Below are positions 1-8,775 of a stretch of 64,000 bases of DNA, one piece after another. Both the position numbers and the translations under genes were made by a program. The number at the start of each line of letters is the position of its first letter. Within the stretch, counting starts at the first letter, position 1. The notes under the pieces are model-generated. The model did no database searches and was not told where the DNA came from. It saw nothing but the letters and a program-made list of their open reading frames with translations. Source of the DNA: Propionigenium maris DSM 9537 (lineage in GTDB: Bacteria; Fusobacteriota; Fusobacteriia; Fusobacteriales; Fusobacteriaceae); the NCBI RefSeq assembly GCF_027925155.1, contig NZ_BSDY01000005.1:203848-267847 (forward strand). The letters run 5' to 3'.

Positions 1-16
1 AGAAGTAATAATAGTC

Positions 17-45
17 TTTACAAAATCCAGCAACTGTGTTAGAAT
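17..45 (+). promoter_or_regulatory. rpsO promoter
   Basis: A -35 box TTTACA (17-22) and -10 box TAGAAT (40-45) are separated by 17 bases. The start would fall near 52, giving a leader of about 70 nt that holds a small GCGT/ACGC hairpin (70-83) before the AGGAGG site of rpsO. S15 controls its own mRNA in other bacteria; whether this short hairpin does so here is unknown. Confidence 0.55.
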
Positions 46-124
46 AAGTAATAATTTGAGCTAGGTTAGGCGTTAGCCGACGCTTTACTTTGCCCAGATA
101 ATAAGATATTAGGAGGAAACAAAC

Positions 125-388
125 ATGGCAATGAGAACAAAAGCTGAAATCGTTAAAGAGTTCGGAAAATTCGAAGGAGATACTGGATCTACTGAAGTTC
201 AGATCGCAATCCTTACTGAGAGAATTAACCACCTTACTGCTCACCTTAAGGAGCACCACAAGGACCACCACTCAAGACTAGGACTACTTAAGATGGTAGG
301 ACAGAGAAGAAGACTTCTTAACTACCTAACTAAGAAGGATCTTGATGGATATAGAGCTCTAATCGCAAAGCTTGGAATCAGAAAGTAA
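125..388 (+). CDS. rpsO: 30S ribosomal protein S15
   Basis: Small-subunit ribosomal protein that binds the central domain of 16S rRNA and starts platform assembly. The 87-residue product matches the near-invariant family length. It carries the family signature, with the GDTGSTEVQ segment near residue 19, the H-rich [11 protein letters not shown] stretch near 42-52 and the LLNYL...Y motif at the C-terminus. The ATG follows a perfect AGGAGG at 111-116. A strong terminator follows directly, so it is probably monocistronic. pnp lies 600 bp downstream on the same strand, echoing the rpsO-pnp order of Proteobacteria, but here a convergent small gene separates the two. Confidence 0.98.
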   Translation: MAMRTKAEIVKEFGKFEGDTGSTEVQIAILTERINHLTAHLKEHHKDHHSRLGLLKMVGQRRRLLNYLTKKDLDGYRALIAKLGIRK

Positions 389-394
389 TTCATT

Positions 395-432
395 ATGCAG
401 AGAACATAGTTCTCTGCATTTTTAATTTTTTG
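395..432 (+). terminator. rpsO terminator
   Basis: Perfect stem GCAGAGAAC (397-405) / GTTCTCTGC (409-417) with a 3-nt loop, followed by a T-rich run. Confidence 0.9.
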
Positions 433-440
433 AAACAGGA

Positions 441-469
441 AAATAAAAAACCCGCCTCAGTGGCGGGTT
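441..469 (-). terminator. terminator of the minus-strand gene at 468-755
   Basis: Stem CCCGCC (451-456) / GGCGGG (462-467). Read on the minus strand it is followed by TTTTTTATTTT. The stop codon of the neighbouring gene overlaps the base of the stem. Confidence 0.9.
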
Positions 470-755
470 AGTTCATATCTACCTTTTCCCTTAGTGTGTC
501 GATCTTGATCTGAAGCTTCTGAATCTTTTCATCGTACTCCCTCTCGATCTGTCTCAGGTTCTCCTCCTTGTCCTCTTTCAGTGTAGAGAGCTCAGCAGTA
601 TACTTCTGGATACGCTCTACCCTTCTCTCTCTGATTATGGCGTTGGCTTTGTTAAATATATAAAATGAGAGGAGGAGCAGAATCAAAATGGTAAGGCTGT
701 ACTGTATAAGCCTTTTCCTTGTATCGAACTTACTAAATCTTAATACTTTATTCAT
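468..755 (-). CDS. small single-pass membrane protein with coiled coil
   Basis: A 95-residue protein that I do not recognise as a named family. A basic N-terminus (about residues 1-18) leads into one hydrophobic helix (about 20-38, rich in L, I, F). A long charged segment rich in E, K and R follows, with heptad-like spacing (about 42-93), so it should be anchored in the inner membrane with a coiled coil on one face. Topology resembles FtsL/DivIC-type division proteins, but no sequence signature supports that. ATG at 755 has AGAGGTG just upstream; a GTG at 761 lies inside the SD and is less likely. It has its own promoter and terminator and is convergent with rpsO. Confidence 0.75.
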   Translation of the reverse strand: MNKVLRFSKFDTRKRLIQYSLTILILLLLSFYIFNKANAIIRERRVERIQKYTAELSTLKEDKEENLRQIEREYDEKIQKLQIKIDTLREKVDMN

Positions 756-782
756 AAACACCTCTTGCTATTTTTTATGAAA

Positions 783-811
783 ATTATACACTGTAAAAGG
801 AAACAATACAA
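783..811 (-). promoter_or_regulatory. promoter for the gene at 468-755
   Basis: On the minus strand, TTGTAT (811-806) and TATAAT (788-783) are separated by 17 bases, about 28 bases before the ATG. Confidence 0.65.
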
Positions 812-843
812 CGATTTTTTTACCTGGAGGGGGGAAAATAATT

Positions 844-872
844 TTGATTTTTAGGGGTAAAGGTGCTATAAT
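844..872 (+). promoter_or_regulatory. pnp promoter
   Basis: TTGATT (844-849) and a consensus TATAAT (867-872) are separated by exactly 17 bases. Transcription should start near 878-880, the first bases of the long leader hairpin. Confidence 0.75.
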
Positions 873-877
873 AACTG

Positions 878-976
878 GGAATAGAGGTTGTGTGTAGTTG
901 GTAAGTAGTAAGAGGTGATGCTATTATTAAAGGTAGCATTGTTCCTTATTATTTGCTGCTCTATAACCTCTATTTT
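878..976 (+). promoter_or_regulatory. pnp 5' leader long hairpin
   Basis: The outer arm AATAGAGGTT (880-889) pairs perfectly with AACCTCTATT (965-974). Inside it, 900-923 pairs with 934-957 over 24 positions with one mismatch and several G-U pairs. The double-stranded rod starts at the predicted transcription start and ends just before the AGGAGG. In enterobacteria PNPase represses itself through an RNase III-cut leader hairpin; the same logic is inferred here. Confidence 0.7.
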
Positions 977-1001
977 ATAATAATATCAGGAGGTAATGTT
1001 A

Positions 1002-3104
1002 ATGTTTGAGGAAAAAACATTAGAGATGCAACTTGGCGGAAGAACCCTTAAGGCTTCTACTGGTAAGTTTGCAAGACAGGCAGCAGGTGCAGTAATGCTT
1101 CAGTATGGAGAAACTATGTTACTTTGTACAGCAGCAAGAAGCAAGGGACCAAGAGAGGGAGCAAACTTCTTCCCACTTACAGTTGATTTTGTAGAAAAGT
1201 ACTACGCTGCAGGGAAGTTCCCTGGAGGCTTCAATAAAAGAGAGGCAAGACCATCAACAGATGCAACACTAACAGCAAGACTTATAGACAGACCTATAAG
1301 ACCTATGTTCCCAGACGGGTTCAACTACGACGTACACATTGTAAACACAGTAATGTCTTACGATGGAAAGAACAGAGCAGACGCTATGGGAATCACCGGA
1401 TCGTCTATGGCACTGGCTATATCTGACCTTCCATTCCTAGGACCTGTAGCAGGTGTAGTAGTAGGAATGAAGGACGGAGAGTTCATCATCAACCCTACTC
1501 CAGAGGAGCTTAAGGAAAGTGAACTAGATCTTGCAGTAGCAGGAACTAAGGAAGCTATCAACATGGTAGAGGCAGGAGCAGCAGAGGTTTCTGAGGAAGT
1601 AATGCTTAAGGCTATCATGTTTGCCCACGAGAACATCAAGAAGATATGTGACTTCCAGGAGGAGTTTGTAAAGCTTGCTGGTAAGGAGAAGCTTGAGTTC
1701 GCAAAGCCAGAGGTAGATGCTGACGTAAAGGCATTCGTAGATGCCAATGTAACAGCAGAGCTAAAGGAAGCTGTAGTAGTAATGGGTAAGCATGCTAGAC
1801 AGGATGCTATAGATGCCCTAGAGGCAGCTAAGCTTGAGGTATTTACTGAGGAGTACCTTGCAGCTAAGGGACTAGAGGAGATGCCAGCTGAGATAGTAGC
1901 TGAATTCAAGAACTATGTTCACGACGTAGAGAAGGAACTGGTAAGAAGCGCTATCCTATACGATAAGCACAGAGCAGACGGAAGAAAGACTACTGAGCTT
2001 AGAGCTCTATGGTCTGAGGTAGATACACTTCCTTTAACTCACGGATCTGCAATGTTCACAAGAGGAGAGACTCAGGCTATCGTAGCAGCTACTCTTGGAA
2101 CAAAGTCTGATGAGCAGCTTGTAGACGGGCTGGATGAAGAGTACTACAAGAAGTTCTACCTTCACTATAACTTCCCTCCATACTCTGTAGGAGAGGCTGG
2201 ATTTATGAGAGGTCCAGGAAGAAGAGAACTAGGACACGGATCACTAGCTGAGAGAGCTCTTAGCTATGTAATGCCAACTGAGGAAGTATTCCCATACACT
2301 GTAAGAGTTGTATCTGAGATCACTGAATCAAACGGATCATCATCTCAGGCATCTATCTGTGGTGGATCGCTAGCTCTAATGTCAGCAGGTGTACCTATCA
2401 GAGAGCACGTAGCTGGAATCGCTATGGGACTAATCAAAGAGGGAGACGAGTATGTAGTTCTTACTGATATTCAGGGACTAGAGGATCACCTTGGAGATAT
2501 GGACTTTAAAGTAGCAGGAACTAAGAAGGGTATCACAGCTCTTCAGATGGATATAAAGATCACAGGAATCGATGAGGAGATCATGACTATCGCCCTTAAG
2601 CAGGCGCTAGATGCAAGAAACGAGATCCTTGCTGTGATGAACGCAGCTATCTCTGAACCAGCTGAGATGAAGCCGCACGTACCAAGAATCCACCAGATGG
2701 TTATCGCTAAGGATAAGATCGCAGCCCTAATCGGACCAGGTGGAAAGAACATCAAGGGAATTATCGAGACTACAGGAGCAACTGTAGATATCGATGACGA
2801 CGGAAAGGTATCTATCTACTCAGCAGACCTTGAGGCTCTTGATCAGACAATTACCCTAGTAAACGGATACGTTAAGGACGTAGAGGTTGGTGAGGTATAC
2901 TCTGGTAGAGTAGTTAAGATCGCTAAGTTCGGAGCATTCATGGAGATCCTACCTGGTAAGGAAGGACTACTGCATGTATCTGAGATCTCTAAGGAGAGAG
3001 TAGCAAATGTTGAAGATGTACTAAAAGAGGGAGATGTCTTCGATGTTAAAGTAATCTCTACTGAAAAGGGAAAGATCAGCTTAAGTAAGAAACAACTTGG
3101 ATAA
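1002..3104 (+). CDS. pnp: polyribonucleotide nucleotidyltransferase (PNPase)
   Basis: A 3'-5' exoribonuclease that degrades RNA phosphorolytically, releasing nucleoside diphosphates, usually as a trimeric ring in the cytoplasm. The 700-residue product has the expected order: first RNase PH core (about 5-225), helical linker, second RNase PH core (about 325-550) with the conserved [15 protein letters not shown] and [15 protein letters not shown] motifs, KH domain with GPGGKNIK (about 560-620), and a C-terminal S1 domain starting at [12 protein letters not shown]. The start at 1002 is preferred to the ATG at 996 because AGGAGG (988-993) is 8 bases from 1002 but only 2 from 996. The leader hairpin suggests autoregulation. 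A terminator follows. Confidence 0.97.
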   Translation: MFEEKTLEMQLGGRTLKASTGKFARQAAGAVMLQYGETMLLCTAARSKGPREGANFFPLTVDFVEKYYAAGKFPGGFNKREARPSTDATLTARLIDRPIRPMFPDGFNYDVHIVNTVMSYDGKNRADAMGITGSSMALAISDLPFLGPVAGVVVGMKDGEFIINPTPEELKESELDLAVAGTKEAINMVEAGAAEVSEEVMLKAIMFAHENIKKICDFQEEFVKLAGKEKLEFAKPEVDADVKAFVDANVTAELKEAVVVMGKHARQDAIDALEAAKLEVFTEEYLAAKGLEEMPAEIVAEFKNYVHDVEKELVRSAILYDKHRADGRKTTELRALWSEVDTLPLTHGSAMFTRGETQAIVAATLGTKSDEQLVDGLDEEYYKKFYLHYNFPPYSVGEAGFMRGPGRRELGHGSLAERALSYVMPTEEVFPYTVRVVSEITESNGSSSQASICGGSLALMSAGVPIREHVAGIAMGLIKEGDEYVVLTDIQGLEDHLGDMDFKVAGTKKGITALQMDIKITGIDEEIMTIALKQALDARNEILAVMNAAISEPAEMKPHVPRIHQMVIAKDKIAALIGPGGKNIKGIIETTGATVDIDDDGKVSIYSADLEALDQTITLVNGYVKDVEVGEVYSGRVVKIAKFGAFMEILPGKEGLLHVSEISKERVANVEDVLKEGDVFDVKVISTEKGKISLSKKQLG

Positions 3105-3107
3105 TAT

Positions 3108-3140
3108 AGGGGGATACAGAATTTCTGTATCCCTTTTATT
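3108..3140 (+). terminator. pnp terminator
   Basis: Stem GGGATACAGA (3111-3120) / TCTGTATCCC (3124-3133) followed by TTTTATTT. Confidence 0.9.
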
Positions 3141-3236
3141 TGCTGGAAGAATTAGGATTAAATAAAAGGTTTTATACCTTTAATATAAGGGTCAAATATG
3201 TTATAATTTGATATGATTTTTTTGAAGGAGTGTAGC

Positions 3237-4574
3237 ATGAAATTAGGATTAATAAGTCTAGGATGCAGTAAAAACCTGGTAGACAGTGAGCATCTTATTG
3301 GAATGATGGTTAATAGAAAAGGTTTTGAAATAACCAACAATATAGAGGAAGCAGATGTAGCCCTTATAAATACCTGTGGATTTATCGGAGATGCCAAGGA
3401 GGAGTCTATTCAGACTATCCTGGAGATAGGTCAGTATAAAGAAACTGGAAAGTTAAAGAAGATAATTGTAGCAGGATGCCTGGCTCAGAGATATGCAGAG
3501 GAGCTAATCTCAGAGATGCCTGAGATCGACGCAGTAATCGGAACGGGAGACCTGGATAAGATAGAGGAAGTTGTAGATGCAGTTCTAGAGGATGAGAAGA
3601 TAGTGAGAAGCGACTCGCTGGACTTCCTGGCAGATGCAACAACTGAAAGAATCCTTACTACTCACCCGCACACAGCTTACCTGAAGATAGCAGAGGGATG
3701 TAACAGAAGATGTACCTACTGTATTATCCCGCAGCTGAGAGGAGACCTTAGAAGTAGAAGTGTAGAGGATATAGTTGAAGAGGGGAAGGCTCTTGCAGCC
3801 GCTGGTGTAAGGGAGATAAACCTTCTGGCTCAGGAGACAACTGAGTACGGACTGGACCTATACGGAAGAAAAGCCCTTCCAGATGTAATGAAGGCACTAG
3901 CTAAGATAGATGGCATCGACTGGATAAGAACATACTATATGTATCCTAACTCTATAACAGATGAGATGCTTGAGACTATGAAGAATGAGGAGAAGGTATG
4001 TAACTACTTTGATGTACCTATCCAGCATATAGCAGACAATGTACTGAGAGCAATGGCCAGAGCAAAGGATGGGAACCAGATAAGAGAGGTACTGGCTAAG
4101 ATAAGAAAGGCTATACCTGATGCGACGATCAGAACTACTGTAATCGTAGGATTCCCTGGAGAAACTGAGGAGGACTTCGAGCAGCTTAAAGAGTTCATAA
4201 GAGAGTTTAAGTTTGACTACGTTGGAGTGTTCCCTTACTCGAGAGAGGAGGATACAGTAGCACACGATCTTCCAAACCAGGTAGATGAGGAAACAAAGAG
4301 AAGAAGAGCAGCAGAGCTTACAAATATACAGGCAGAGGTAGCTGAAGCTAAAAACAGAGAGTTTATAGGTAAGGAAGTAGAGGTTATAATAGACGGTGTA
4401 TCTTCTGAATCCGAATATATGTTAGAGGGAAGAACAAGGGGACAGGCCTTAGAGATCGATGGTAAGGTTCTTACCAACGACGGAATGGCTAAGCAGGGAG
4501 AGATAGTCAAGGTTAAGATAGAGCAGAACTTTGAATACGACCTGTTAGGACCTATAACTAAAAACGAATTTTAA
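3237..4574 (+). CDS. rimO: ribosomal protein S12 methylthiotransferase RimO
   Basis: Radical-SAM enzyme that adds a methylthio group to the beta carbon of an aspartate in ribosomal protein S12. The N-terminal MTTase domain starts with LGLISLGCSKNLVDSE and carries its three cluster cysteines (in LGCSKN, NTCGF and AGCLAQR). The radical-SAM CxxxCxxC motif is at residues 155-162 (CNRRCTYC), and a TRAM-like domain ends the 445-residue protein. The LGCxKNxVDSE start separates RimO from MiaB and MtaB. The ATG at 3237 has AAGGAG 6 bases upstream; an upstream in-frame start at 3213 has no SD. A TATAAT at 3202-3207 may be its -10 box. pgsA and yggT follow closely, suggesting one operon. Confidence 0.93.
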   Translation: MKLGLISLGCSKNLVDSEHLIGMMVNRKGFEITNNIEEADVALINTCGFIGDAKEESIQTILEIGQYKETGKLKKIIVAGCLAQRYAEELISEMPEIDAVIGTGDLDKIEEVVDAVLEDEKIVRSDSLDFLADATTERILTTHPHTAYLKIAEGCNRRCTYCIIPQLRGDLRSRSVEDIVEEGKALAAAGVREINLLAQETTEYGLDLYGRKALPDVMKALAKIDGIDWIRTYYMYPNSITDEMLETMKNEEKVCNYFDVPIQHIADNVLRAMARAKDGNQIREVLAKIRKAIPDATIRTTVIVGFPGETEEDFEQLKEFIREFKFDYVGVFPYSREEDTVAHDLPNQVDEETKRRRAAELTNIQAEVAEAKNREFIGKEVEVIIDGVSSESEYMLEGRTRGQALEIDGKVLTNDGMAKQGEIVKVKIEQNFEYDLLGPITKNEF

Positions 4575-4594
4575 AGACTTGGAGGAAAGTACAG

Positions 4595-5128
4595 ATGAAT
4601 CTACCAAATCGTTTAACACTATTGAGAATGATACTAGCAATTCCCTTTATTTATTTCCTGGGAGAGGCAGAAACTCACGGGATTGCCTTTAGGATAACAG
4701 CACTTATAATCTTTGCAGTGGCTTCTATCACAGACTTTTTTGATGGATACCTTGCAAGAAAGCACAATCTTATTACAGATTTTGGAAAGCTGATGGATCC
4801 CTTAGCTGATAAGATCCTGGTTATCTCAGCTCTGGTCATCTTTGTGGATATCAAGTATATTCCAGCATGGATGTCTATAGTTGTTATTGCAAGGGAGTTT
4901 CTAATAAGCGGAATAAGAACCCTGGCAGCAGCCAAGGGAGAGGTTATTCCAGCAGGAAACCTTGGAAAATATAAAACCACTTCACAGATGATCGTAATTA
5001 TACTTATGATGATACTGGGAGACAACCCATATAACTTCTATATGATGCTTATCCCGGTGATCCTCACAGTATGGTCGGGATGGGAGTATACAGTAAAGGC
5101 GAAACACTACTTCTTAAATATGAAATAG
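4595..5128 (+). CDS. pgsA: CDP-diacylglycerol-glycerol-3-phosphate 3-phosphatidyltransferase
   Basis: Inner-membrane enzyme that joins CDP-diacylglycerol and glycerol 3-phosphate into phosphatidylglycerol phosphate, the first committed step to phosphatidylglycerol and cardiolipin. It is 177 residues with about five hydrophobic segments. The CDP-alcohol phosphotransferase signature D-G-x2-A-R-x8-G-x3-D-x3-D is present as DGYLARKHNLITDFGKLMDPLAD near residues 50-71. NLPNRLTLLRM at the start is typical of PgsA. A GGAGGA site precedes the ATG. It lies 20 bp after rimO and 10 bp before yggT. Confidence 0.95.
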   Translation: MNLPNRLTLLRMILAIPFIYFLGEAETHGIAFRITALIIFAVASITDFFDGYLARKHNLITDFGKLMDPLADKILVISALVIFVDIKYIPAWMSIVVIAREFLISGIRTLAAAKGEVIPAGNLGKYKTTSQMIVIILMMILGDNPYNFYMMLIPVILTVWSGWEYTVKAKHYFLNMK

Positions 5129-5138
5129 GAGGATACTA

Positions 5139-5393
5139 ATGATATTTACATTAATCGACCTTGTAATAAGAGCATTAAGAATATTAATATTAATTAGAAT
5201 AGTATTATCTTGGGTAGCACCCTACAGCAGAAATGAGTTTACAGAGCTGGTTTACCATATCACAGAGCCAGTACTGAGACCATTTAGAATGCTTATTCCT
5301 ATGGGGAGTGTAAGGATGGATCTATCTCCAATCATTGCATTAGTTGTTCTCAATTTGGTGAGGAGCCTGGCCTTTAGATTGCTTTATTTTTAA
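5139..5393 (+). CDS. YggT family membrane protein
   Basis: An 84-residue integral membrane protein with two hydrophobic helices, one at the N-terminus and one near residues 63-84. They flank the conserved central motif L-S-W-x-x-P (LSWVAPYSRNEFTELVYHITEP), followed by RPFRMLIPMG and the D-SPI element. YggT proteins often lie beside sepF and other division genes, but here it is in an operon with rimO and pgsA. Their molecular role is not settled. AGGAGG precedes the ATG and a strong terminator follows. Confidence 0.88.
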   Translation: MIFTLIDLVIRALRILILIRIVLSWVAPYSRNEFTELVYHITEPVLRPFRMLIPMGSVRMDLSPIIALVVLNLVRSLAFRLLYF

Positions 5394-5420
5394 GAGAAGT
5401 CAAAGGCTTCTCTTTTTTTC
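5392..5420 (+). terminator. terminator of the rimO-pgsA-yggT unit
   Basis: AGAGAAG / CTTCTCT stem with a short loop, followed by seven T. Confidence 0.88.
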
Positions 5421-5449
5421 GTGAGGAACCGTACTAAAGTTCACTGAAG

Positions 5450-5478
5450 TTGATTTTTAGATCTAATTGTAGTAAAAT
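5450..5478 (+). promoter_or_regulatory. rsmH operon promoter
   Basis: TTGATT (5450-5455) and TAAAAT (5473-5478) with a 17-base spacer, about 33 bases before the rsmH ATG. Confidence 0.65.
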
Positions 5479-5510
5479 AAGATGTATTTTTGTATAGAAT
5501 AGGAGTTTAT

Positions 5511-6473
5511 ATGTTTAAAGAGATAGAATGTGAGTACCACATACCAGTATTGTATGAGGCAACACTGGAAAAACTTGTAACAAACAAGGAGGGAGTATAC
5601 CTTGACTGTACCCTTGGAGGGGGAGGTCACTCAGAGGGTATACTAAAAACCTTAGGAGATGGAGGAAAGCTTATCTCCATCGACCAGGACCAGCAGGCAA
5701 TAGATTTTGCAAAGAAGAGACTGGAAAAATACGGAAGTAAGTGGGAAGTGTATAAGGATAACTTTGAAAACCTTGATACAGTTCTCTATTTAGCAGGTTA
5801 TGATAAGATAGACGGGATCCTTATGGATATCGGAGTATCTTCAACACAGCTGGACGATCCTGAGAGAGGATTCTCCTTCAGATATGACACCAAGCTTGAT
5901 ATGAGGATGAATAAAACAGCTAAGATCTCAGCCTATGAAGTGGTAAATGAGTATGAGGAGGGGGAGCTTGCCAAGATCATCTATGAGTATGGTGAGGAGA
6001 AGGCATCCAGAAAGATAGCGAGACTTATTGTGGAAGCAAGAGAGGAAAAGCCAATTGAAACCACAGGAGAGCTTGTGGATATAATCAAAATGGCAGTACC
6101 TTTCAGAAGGGGCGCTAAGGGGAAGAAGCAGAAACACCCTGCTACCCAGACCTTCCAGGCTATAAGAATAGAGGTAAACAGAGAGCTAGAGGTACTAAAG
6201 ACAGCCATCGATAAAGCTGTGGAGTGCTTAAAGCCAGGGGGAAGACTAGGGATAATAACCTTCCACTCCCTAGAGGACAGAATTGTAAAAAATAAGTTCA
6301 GAGAGCTGGCAACAAACTGTATATGTCCGCCGGAACTTCCTATATGTATGTGTAATAATAAGGCTAAGGTAAAGCTTGTTACAAGAAAACCAATTGCTCC
6401 CACAGAGGAGGAACTGAAGTTCAATATAAGGGCCAGATCTTCTAAGTTAAGAGTAATTGAAAAGTTGGGGTAG
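5511..6473 (+). CDS. rsmH: 16S rRNA (cytosine1402-N4)-methyltransferase RsmH (MraW)
   Basis: SAM-dependent methyltransferase that modifies C1402 in the decoding centre of 16S rRNA. At 320 residues it is full length. Visible motifs are HIPVLYEATLEKLV at the start, the SAM-binding DCTLGGGGHSEGIL, the LMDIGVSSTQLDDPERGFSFR block, and GRLGIITFHSLEDRIVKN. The ATG at 5511 follows AGGAG at 5501-5505; an upstream TTG at 5490 would add seven residues without SD support. In many bacteria rsmH opens the division and cell-wall cluster followed by ftsL, and the same pair is kept here although mraZ and the mur genes are absent. Confidence 0.95.
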   Translation: MFKEIECEYHIPVLYEATLEKLVTNKEGVYLDCTLGGGGHSEGILKTLGDGGKLISIDQDQQAIDFAKKRLEKYGSKWEVYKDNFENLDTVLYLAGYDKIDGILMDIGVSSTQLDDPERGFSFRYDTKLDMRMNKTAKISAYEVVNEYEEGELAKIIYEYGEEKASRKIARLIVEAREEKPIETTGELVDIIKMAVPFRRGAKGKKQKHPATQTFQAIRIEVNRELEVLKTAIDKAVECLKPGGRLGIITFHSLEDRIVKNKFRELATNCICPPELPICMCNNKAKVKLVTRKPIAPTEEELKFNIRARSSKLRVIEKLG

Positions 6474-6479
6474 ATTCCT

Positions 6480-6746
6480 ATGAATAAGAGGGTATTTTTT
6501 ATAGCAATGTCCATAACTCTTGTAGTAGCGATGCTGGGGATACACCTATCGCTACTCATAAAGATATCTAAGATTCAAAGAGATATTAAGAAGATAGAGT
6601 TGAGGGTAGTAGAGACAAAGAAGGAGCTTCAGGCAAAAAACAGCGAGTTTGAGAAGAGGATCGACTTTAAGAAGATCAGAAAGAAAGCTGAAGATGACTT
6701 TGGGATGGAAATATCCGATCATATAGAGTATCTTAGAGTGGATTAG
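6480..6746 (+). CDS. FtsL-like septum protein (topology and synteny call)
   Basis: An 88-residue bitopic protein with a short basic N-terminus, one transmembrane helix (about residues 6-27) and an extracytoplasmic coiled coil of E, K, R and L heptads (about 30-70). It ends in a short tail that resembles the A-x-x-x-x-G-M end of FtsL/DivIC proteins (KAEDDFGMEISDHIEYL). FtsL links FtsB and FtsQ to the septal synthase FtsWI. Sequence identity in this family is very low, so the call rests on size, topology and the position 6 bp after rsmH. The SD is weak, which suggests translational coupling to rsmH. Confidence 0.65.
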   Translation: MNKRVFFIAMSITLVVAMLGIHLSLLIKISKIQRDIKKIELRVVETKKELQAKNSEFEKRIDFKKIRKKAEDDFGMEISDHIEYLRVD

Positions 6747-6784
6747 GCTTTGAGAGAGAAAAAAAGCATGCTAGGAGGAAAGAG

Positions 6785-8152
6785 TTGGATAGAACACTCT
6801 TAAAAAAGGGCCAGGAGATAGAGGTCCAGATAGATAAAATAGTTTTTGGCGGTGAGGGACTGGGTAGATACAAAGATATAGCTATCTTTGTTCCCATGTC
6901 GGTGCCAGGGGACAGAGTGAGGGTAGAACTTATCTCTGTGAAGAAGACCTATGCCAGAGGACTTATTACCGAGGTAGTAGAAGCAGGAGCTGACAGAGTA
7001 GAGGGAGGAAGACTCACCTTTGAAGACTTTCACGGGTGCGACTTCGCCATGCTCAACTATGAGAGTCAGCTGAAGTATAAGAAACTCATGGTAGACGAGG
7101 TATTAAAGGGAGTAGGAAGGCTAGAGGGGTATGAAATTGCTGATACCATAGGAGCCGATAATCCTACCAACTACAGAAATAAGATAATCGAACCCTTTGC
7201 TTTCAAGGGAGGAAGGATTGTCTCGGGATTCTTTAAGAGGAAGTCCCACGAGGTATTTGAGGTAGAGGAGAACCTGCTTCAATCCCCCCTAGCTAATAAG
7301 ATAGTGAGGGAGTTAAAGGATATCCTCAACAAGAAGAGGATAAGTGTATACAATGAAAAATCCCACAGGGGAGTACTCCGTCATGTGATGGTGAGAACCA
7401 CTTCCTACAATGAGGCTATGGTAGTTCTTATTGTAAGGGGTGAGGTAGATAAAAAGGTAAAGCAGGCACTCTATGAACTGAGAGACAGGTGCAGTGAGAT
7501 CAAGTCGGCCTATATATCCATAAACAACAGGAGAACCAATGTGGCTCTTGGAGATAAAAATATACTTATCTACGGGAAGGAAACCATAAAGGAGAGACTA
7601 TTCGATATAGACTTCAACATATCACCTACCTCCTTCTTCCAGATAAACCTGGAGCAGACAGAGAAGCTTTACAGCAAGGCAATATCCTACTTTGACGATG
7701 TGGACAATAAACACATAGTGGACGCCTACTCTGGAGCAGGAACAATAGCTATGATCATGTCCAAGGCAGCTAAGAAGGTGTATGCAATAGAGCTTGTGGA
7801 ATCAGCAACCAGAGATGCCATAGCTACAAGCAGGGAAAATAAGATAGATAATATAGAGTTCATAAATGGCAGGGCAGAGGAGAAGCTCATAGAGCTCATC
7901 GATGGCGGACACAAGATCGACTCGATAATTTTTGACCCTCCGCGTAAGGGGATAGCTGAAAATATACTTCATAAGGTAAATGAAACAAGTATAGATGAGA
8001 TCGTATATATCTCATGTAATCCATCGACCTTTGCAAGGGACGCTGGAATACTGGATCAGCTGGGATATAAGCTTACTAAGGTGCAGCCTGTGGATATGTT
8101 CCCGCAGACAAGCCACATTGAAGTAATAGGTAAATTTATCAAGGAAGCGTAG
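6785..8152 (+). CDS. 23S rRNA (uracil-5-)-methyltransferase, RlmD/RumA/TrmA family
   Basis: SAM-dependent RNA m5U methyltransferase of 455 residues. An N-terminal TRAM domain (about 10-65, EIEVQIDKIVFGGEGLGR) is followed by an RNA-contact region and a Rossmann methyltransferase domain. The latter shows SPTSFFQIN, VDAYSGAGTIA and FDPPRKG, and the nucleophile Cys in SCNPSTFARD. The N-terminal region keeps only one cysteine (HGCDFAML) where RlmD usually has a four-cysteine iron-sulfur site, so it may be a cluster-free member. Start is TTG at 6785, six bases after AGGAGG. The exact rRNA or tRNA position modified cannot be told from sequence. Confidence 0.9.
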   Translation: MDRTLLKKGQEIEVQIDKIVFGGEGLGRYKDIAIFVPMSVPGDRVRVELISVKKTYARGLITEVVEAGADRVEGGRLTFEDFHGCDFAMLNYESQLKYKKLMVDEVLKGVGRLEGYEIADTIGADNPTNYRNKIIEPFAFKGGRIVSGFFKRKSHEVFEVEENLLQSPLANKIVRELKDILNKKRISVYNEKSHRGVLRHVMVRTTSYNEAMVVLIVRGEVDKKVKQALYELRDRCSEIKSAYISINNRRTNVALGDKNILIYGKETIKERLFDIDFNISPTSFFQINLEQTEKLYSKAISYFDDVDNKHIVDAYSGAGTIAMIMSKAAKKVYAIELVESATRDAIATSRENKIDNIEFINGRAEEKLIELIDGGHKIDSIIFDPPRKGIAENILHKVNETSIDEIVYISCNPSTFARDAGILDQLGYKLTKVQPVDMFPQTSHIEVIGKFIKEA

Positions 8153-8161
8153 GAGGAAAGA

Positions 8162-8767
8162 ATGATAAAGGTTTTGCTATTTGCAGTCCTGGCTTACTTT
8201 ATGGGGTCACTTCCCAATGGAGTAGTGATAGGAAAGAGGGTAAAGGGAATTGATATAAGAGATTTTGGAAGCGGTAACTCTGGAGCTACCAATGCATACA
8301 GGGTATTGGGACCAAAGTATGGAATAATGGTGCTTGTAGCTGATGTACTCAAGGGATTTATCCCTGTAATGCTTGCAGATATGGCTGGTATCAGGGGAAT
8401 AACCCTTATATTAATAGGAATAGTGGCTATAGTGGGACACTCACTTTCACTTTTCCTTAACTTTAAAGGTGGAAAGGGAGTAGCTACAAGTCTTGGAGTA
8501 TTCCTCTATCTTATACCTTATGTAATGCTTGTTGTTGTGGCGGCTTTTATACTGGTGGTGTATACAACAAGGTATATCTCACTGGCCTCTATAGTAGGAG
8601 CGGCACTACTTCCGATACTGACACTGTTTATGCCTATCAGAGAGGGAATAGATAGACCTAGTATCTTTATAATCAGTCTCTTGATGGGATTATTTGTAAT
8701 ATACAGACATAGAACCAATATCACAAGACTATTAAATGGAACTGAAAATAAATTTAAAGTAAAGTAG
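8162..8767 (+). CDS. plsY: acyl-phosphate:glycerol-3-phosphate acyltransferase PlsY
   Basis: Membrane enzyme that makes lysophosphatidic acid from acyl-phosphate and glycerol 3-phosphate, opening phospholipid synthesis. The 201-residue protein has about five hydrophobic helices and the three family motifs: MGSLPNGVVIGK, GSGNSGATNAYRVLG with its conserved Ser/Gly-Asn, and HSLSLFLNFKGGKGVATSLG. It starts 9 bp after the RNA methyltransferase with AGGAGG upstream. It is followed 8 bp later by gpsA, which makes its glycerol 3-phosphate substrate, so substrate and acyl transfer are encoded together. Confidence 0.96.
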   Translation: MIKVLLFAVLAYFMGSLPNGVVIGKRVKGIDIRDFGSGNSGATNAYRVLGPKYGIMVLVADVLKGFIPVMLADMAGIRGITLILIGIVAIVGHSLSLFLNFKGGKGVATSLGVFLYLIPYVMLVVVAAFILVVYTTRYISLASIVGAALLPILTLFMPIREGIDRPSIFIISLLMGLFVIYRHRTNITRLLNGTENKFKVK

Positions 8768-8775
8768 GGGATAGT

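Noticed and set aside
1358..1909. A 183-codon minus-strand frame opposite pnp
   Set aside because: Shadow of the pnp codon pattern; low-complexity Ser/Ala/Thr composition and no regulatory signals.
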